Translations under genes and position numbers: made by a program
The notes under the pieces: model-generated
Told to the model about the DNA's origin: nothing
What the model saw: only the letters and a program-made list of their open reading frames with translations
Databases searched by the model: none
Source: Lewinellaceae bacterium
Lineage (GTDB): Bacteria > Bacteroidota > Bacteroidia > Chitinophagales > Saprospiraceae
Direction of reading: 5' to 3'
Length of the DNA stretch: 64,000 nt
Assembly: GCA_020636105.1 (NCBI GenBank)
Contig: JACJYL010000001.1
Span: 4,030,001 to 4,094,000, forward strand
Shown here: piece by piece, positions 60,648 through 64,000 of the stretch
Position numbering within the stretch: position 1 is the first letter of the stretch
How the letters are laid out: every line of letters starts with the position of its first letter

Positions 60648-63600
60648 ATGAAAAAACTCAGTTTACTCCTACTGATTTTATTGAACCTCACCTTTCTCGG
60701 GGCTCAAATCACCTTATCCCCTGAGAAGCCAGGATTTTCCGAACTCGTCACCCTGACTTATGATGCCACCCAGGGCAATGGGGCACTTGAAAACTACAAA
60801 GGAGACATTTATGCGCACACCGGACTGATCACCAATCAAAGTTCAAGCGCCGGAGACTGGAAAAATGTAGTAGCCGATTGGGGACAAAATCTGCCAAAAC
60901 TAAAACTGCAACGCACCGGTAAAAACACTTACCAACTAAAATTTAAAATTTCCGAACTCTACGGTATTCCACCGGACGGGGGCGTGGCGGCATTGTGTTT
61001 CGTCTTTCGCAATGAAGATGGCAGCAAAGTAGGGAAAGCATCAGGCGATAAAGATATCTTTTACTTCTTCAAAAATCTGACCTTCAAAAAACCACCGGTC
61101 ACCTTCAAAGCGTCCCATGCCAAAGAACCGGAATGGGCAAAATATGCCACCATTTACGAGGTGAACGTACGGCAATATTCTCCGGAAGGCACTTTCGAGG
61201 CTTTCTCAAAACACCTGCCCCGCCTCCGGGAAATGGGCGTGGATATCCTCTGGTTTATGCCCATTCAACCCATTGGGGAGAAAAACCGGAAAGGCTCCCT
61301 TGGCTCCTATTATTCCATAAAAGATTATAAAGGCATCAACCCTGAATTCGGCACCATCGAAGATTTTAAAAAGCTTGTTGACAAATGTCACGGCATGGGG
61401 TTCAAAGTGGTGCTCGACTGGGTGGGCAATCACTCTGCCTGGGATAGTGAATGGATCGACCGGCATCCTGATTGGTACGTACATGATGAAAACGGAGCGA
61501 TCGTCGCTCCTTTTGACTGGACGGATGTGGCCAAACTCAACTACGACATGTATTACATGCGGGAAGCGATGACCGATGCCATGATGTATTGGGTGAAAGA
61601 TATTGATATCGATGGCTTCCGTTGTGATGTAGCCGGAGAGGTGCCTTTGGATTTTTGGGAAGCTATTCGCCGCGATCTGGATGAGGTCAAACCGATCTGG
61701 ATGGTCGCTGAGAATGCCGACCAGATGTGGCTGATGAACAAAGCTTTCAATGCCAATTACGGCTGGCCTTTCCATCACCAGATGAATGAGATCGCCAAAG
61801 GCAAAGCGACGGCCAGTTCTCTTTTTGAGATTTTTGATGCCATGGAACAATATTATCCTAAAGGCGCTTACCCCATGCAATTCGTCACCAACCACGACGA
61901 GAATAGCTGGAGTGGCACCATTTTCGAAAGATTGGGAGAGGGCAATATGGCTTTTACGGTACTATCATTTACCATGCCGGGCATCCCCCTGATTTATTCG
62001 GGCCAGGAAGCTGGAATGAGGAAGCGACTTAAATTCTTCGACAAAGACACCATCGACTGGTCCAGTGAATGGTACCTCCCGTTTTACAAACAACTCAACC
62101 AGTTAAAAGCAGAAAATCCCGCCCTGTGGAACGGCAACGCCGGAGGCTGGATCAAAAAAATCCCTAATGATAAGGAAGATTATGTCATCTCTTTCAGCCG
62201 GGAGCAGGGCAATAATAAAGTCGTGACCATCATCAACCTTTCGGGCGAAGAGCAATTGACTACCGTTCAGGTGGGTGCGAATGAAGGCATTTACAAAGAG
62301 TACTTTACGGGCGAGTCAAAGGTTTTAACCAAGCGTACGAAAATCAAACTTACTCCCTGGCAATACCAGGTACTTGTTTTTGAAAAAGAAGCACCTACCC
62401 ACGACAGGAGTTTTCAATCCGCAGAAAAATTACCCGATGGTATCCGAATCGCCACTTCTGACGGAACCATTGATATGACCGCTTTTTCTGAAAGCACCCT
62501 GCAGGTGGTCTTTACCCCGGTAGGAGAAGAAAACCCTCCGTCCTATGCCATAGACGGCCATCCGTCCAAAGTCAGGGATGATTACCGGGAGGATGCCAAC
62601 TCCATCTTTTATGAAACGGATGGCATCAGTGTGACCATCAATAAATCGCCTTTCAACATTTCGTATAGTTACAAAAACAAACCGCTGTTTTCCGAAGAAA
62701 AAGGATATTTTGACAATGGCGTTTACAAAGGATTCCGTTTTAACCTGGACGAAACTGAAAAACTGACCGGCGGCGGCGAGCGCGTTTTAGGCATGGATCG
62801 TCGCGGGCACCGGTTACAGTTGTACAACAAAGCCAGTTATGGCTTCGAGACCCATGCGGACCTGATGTATTATTCTCTACCCATCGTCATTTCCTCCAAA
62901 AAATATATGGTCATTTTTGACAACGGGGCAAATGGCTGGATGGATCTCGGCGCTACGGAAAACAATATCCTTTCCTTTGAAGCCGTCGGAGGGCGAATGA
63001 GTTATCTCATCGCCGCAGCGGATGAATGGGGCAAGCTGGCCGGCAACTACACCAGCCTTACCGGCCGTCAGCCCATGACCCCGCGCTGGGCCCTGGGAAA
63101 CATTGCCTCCCGAATGGGGTACCATTCCCAAAAACAAGTGGAAAGCGTGGTCGATAAATACCTGGAAGATGATATTCCTCTGGATGCCATCGTTTTGGAT
63201 CTTTACTGGTTTGGCAAGGAATTACAAGGCACATTAGGCCGGCTTGAATGGTATCGCGATTCCTTCCCACAGCCCGAGAAAATGATGGCCGATATTAAAG
63301 CAAAAGGAGTCAAAACCATTTTGATTACCGAACCTTTCATCATTAAAAACCAGGGGTATTATGATTACGTGGTAAAAAATAAACTGGCCGGGCTCAACGC
63401 AAAAGGCGAGCCTTACCATTATGACTTCTACTTTGGGAACACCCTTCTGCTCGACATCTTTAAACCCGAAACGCGCCAATGGTTTTGGGATATTTACAAA
63501 AGACATACGGCCTCCGGCGTGGATGGCTGGTGGGGTGATTTAGGAGAACCTGAAGTGCATCCGGCAGACCTGCTTCACGTAAACGGGCGTGCCGACGATG

Positions 63601-64000
63601 TGCACAATCTTTACGGTCATGAATGGGCGAAAACCATCTTTGACGGCTTTGCAAAAGATTTTCGTAACAGGCGGCCTGTCATCCTCATGCGGTCCGGATT
63701 TGTGGGATCACAGCGATACGGCATGTTGCCCTGGACAGGAGATGTCAATCGCAGTTGGGGCGGTTTCAAACCCCAGGTAGAACTGGGCATCACCATGGGC
63801 ATGCAAGGGTTGGGTTATACCCATTCAGACCTGGGCGGTTTTGCGGGAGATTACAAAGATGCGGAGCTGTACCGGCGCTGGTTGCAATATGGCGTTTTCC
63901 AGCCCATCTACAGAACTCATGCGCAGGAAGAAGTACCGGCCGAACCCATCTATTGGGACGATGCCACGAAAAATAATGTAAGGCGATACATCAAACTTCG
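60648..64000 (+). CDS. GH13 alpha-amylase - GH31 alpha-glucosidase fusion, 3' end outside the window
   Basis: The frame runs without a stop from ATG 60648 to the window end (1117 codons seen). Signal peptide about 1-20 (ending FLGAQ). Order: a module like those in the large amylase (about 20-140); a GH13 barrel (about 160-490) with Asp327 (FRCDV), Glu355 (VAENAD) and Asp417 (TNHDEN); its beta domain to about 580; then a GH31 N-domain (about 590-810) and barrel with the nucleophile Asp964 (WWGDLGEPE) and acid/base Asp1032 (WTGDVNRSW). One chain would thus hold an endo-acting amylase and an exo-acting glucosidase. A T9SS or other C-terminal domain may lie beyond the window. Confidence 0.93.
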   Translation, partial: MKKLSLLLLILLNLTFLGAQITLSPEKPGFSELVTLTYDATQGNGALENYKGDIYAHTGLITNQSSSAGDWKNVVADWGQNLPKLKLQRTGKNTYQLKFKISELYGIPPDGGVAALCFVFRNEDGSKVGKASGDKDIFYFFKNLTFKKPPVTFKASHAKEPEWAKYATIYEVNVRQYSPEGTFEAFSKHLPRLREMGVDILWFMPIQPIGEKNRKGSLGSYYSIKDYKGINPEFGTIEDFKKLVDKCHGMGFKVVLDWVGNHSAWDSEWIDRHPDWYVHDENGAIVAPFDWTDVAKLNYDMYYMREAMTDAMMYWVKDIDIDGFRCDVAGEVPLDFWEAIRRDLDEVKPIWMVAENADQMWLMNKAFNANYGWPFHHQMNEIAKGKATASSLFEIFDAMEQYYPKGAYPMQFVTNHDENSWSGTIFERLGEGNMAFTVLSFTMPGIPLIYSGQEAGMRKRLKFFDKDTIDWSSEWYLPFYKQLNQLKAENPALWNGNAGGWIKKIPNDKEDYVISFSREQGNNKVVTIINLSGEEQLTTVQVGANEGIYKEYFTGESKVLTKRTKIKLTPWQYQVLVFEKEAPTHDRSFQSAEKLPDGIRIATSDGTIDMTAFSESTLQVVFTPVGEENPPSYAIDGHPSKVRDDYREDANSIFYETDGISVTINKSPFNISYSYKNKPLFSEEKGYFDNGVYKGFRFNLDETEKLTGGGERVLGMDRRGHRLQLYNKASYGFETHADLMYYSLPIVISSKKYMVIFDNGANGWMDLGATENNILSFEAVGGRMSYLIAAADEWGKLAGNYTSLTGRQPMTPRWALGNIASRMGYHSQKQVESVVDKYLEDDIPLDAIVLDLYWFGKELQGTLGRLEWYRDSFPQPEKMMADIKAKGVKTILITEPFIIKNQGYYDYVVKNKLAGLNAKGEPYHYDFYFGNTLLLDIFKPETRQWFWDIYKRHTASGVDGWWGDLGEPEVHPADLLHVNGRADDVHNLYGHEWAKTIFDGFAKDFRNRRPVILMRSGFVGSQRYGMLPWTGDVNRSWGGFKPQVELGITMGMQGLGYTHSDLGGFAGDYKDAELYRRWLQYGVFQPIYRTHAQEEVPAEPIYWDDATKNNVRRYIKL

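Overview
The window reads as chromosomal DNA of a Bacteroidota bacterium, most likely a Saprospiria/Lewinella-like lineage. This is inferred from gene content and style, not from a search. The signs are: gldM and gldN of the type IX secretion system (T9SS); three T9SS C-terminal sorting domains (sulfatase, large alpha-amylase, one gene remnant); SPIIs with early cysteines; a rimP-nusA-infB order; and promoters of the Bacteroidota type (TTG, 16-23 bp spacer, TAnnTTTG). No rRNA, tRNA, IS element, prophage or CRISPR array was seen.

Layout. 1-14.2 kb: end of a SulP transporter, a subtilase-SPOR fusion, gldN-gldM (convergent with it), tatC with a small membrane protein, an ECF sigma factor with a TPR-bearing anti-sigma-like protein, a SpoIIM-like/RDD membrane pair and an RlmD-type rRNA methyltransferase. 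14.3-21.3 kb: a hybrid histidine kinase, an XRE regulator/membrane protein pair, a receiver-only protein with a Glu in place of the phospho-Asp, a ChaN-like protein, an inositol monophosphatase, an acyl-ACP thioesterase and an ACP-like protein that lacks the phosphopantetheine serine. 21.3-27.3 kb: a minus-strand operon TetR - outer-membrane barrel - ABC ATPase - two FtsX-type permeases - LolA-like protein, which looks like a dedicated envelope trafficking machine. 27.9-36.5 kb: secreted hydrolases (EEP phosphatase, esterase, sulfatase, GH20 hexosaminidase), an ABM protein, a truncated DUF6090-like gene and a PQQ-propeller lipoprotein. 36.6-41.2 kb: a MORN protein and a multidomain T9SS-secreted GH13 amylase. 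41.6-55.7 kb: core genes (degQ-like, rimP-nusA-infB, a sortilin/BNR protein, ABC-F, recA). 55.8-64 kb: a T9SS cargo remnant, a PBP4-type carboxypeptidase, then GH97 and a GH13-GH31 fusion that runs off the window. With the amylase at 37.6 kb, the last two form a starch/maltodextrin degrading set.

The least explained signal is a set of short tandem word arrays in gene 3' ends. Period-8 TGATNNTN words start exactly at the stop codons of the SulP, sigma-factor and rlmD genes. Period-7 TTRCTNG words start at or next to the stop codons of the subtilase and of gldN, which face each other. A period-7 array starts at the stop codon of the outer-membrane barrel gene. An array of eight 33-34 bp units fills a convergent spacer and ends 3-4 bases from the IMPase stop codon. 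Other points of note are the GH13-GH31 fusion sharing an N-terminal module with the amylase (four copies in all), the degenerate ACP and receiver proteins, and leader hairpins in front of rimP and infB. Function calls are by recognition of motifs and family layout; no database search was possible.
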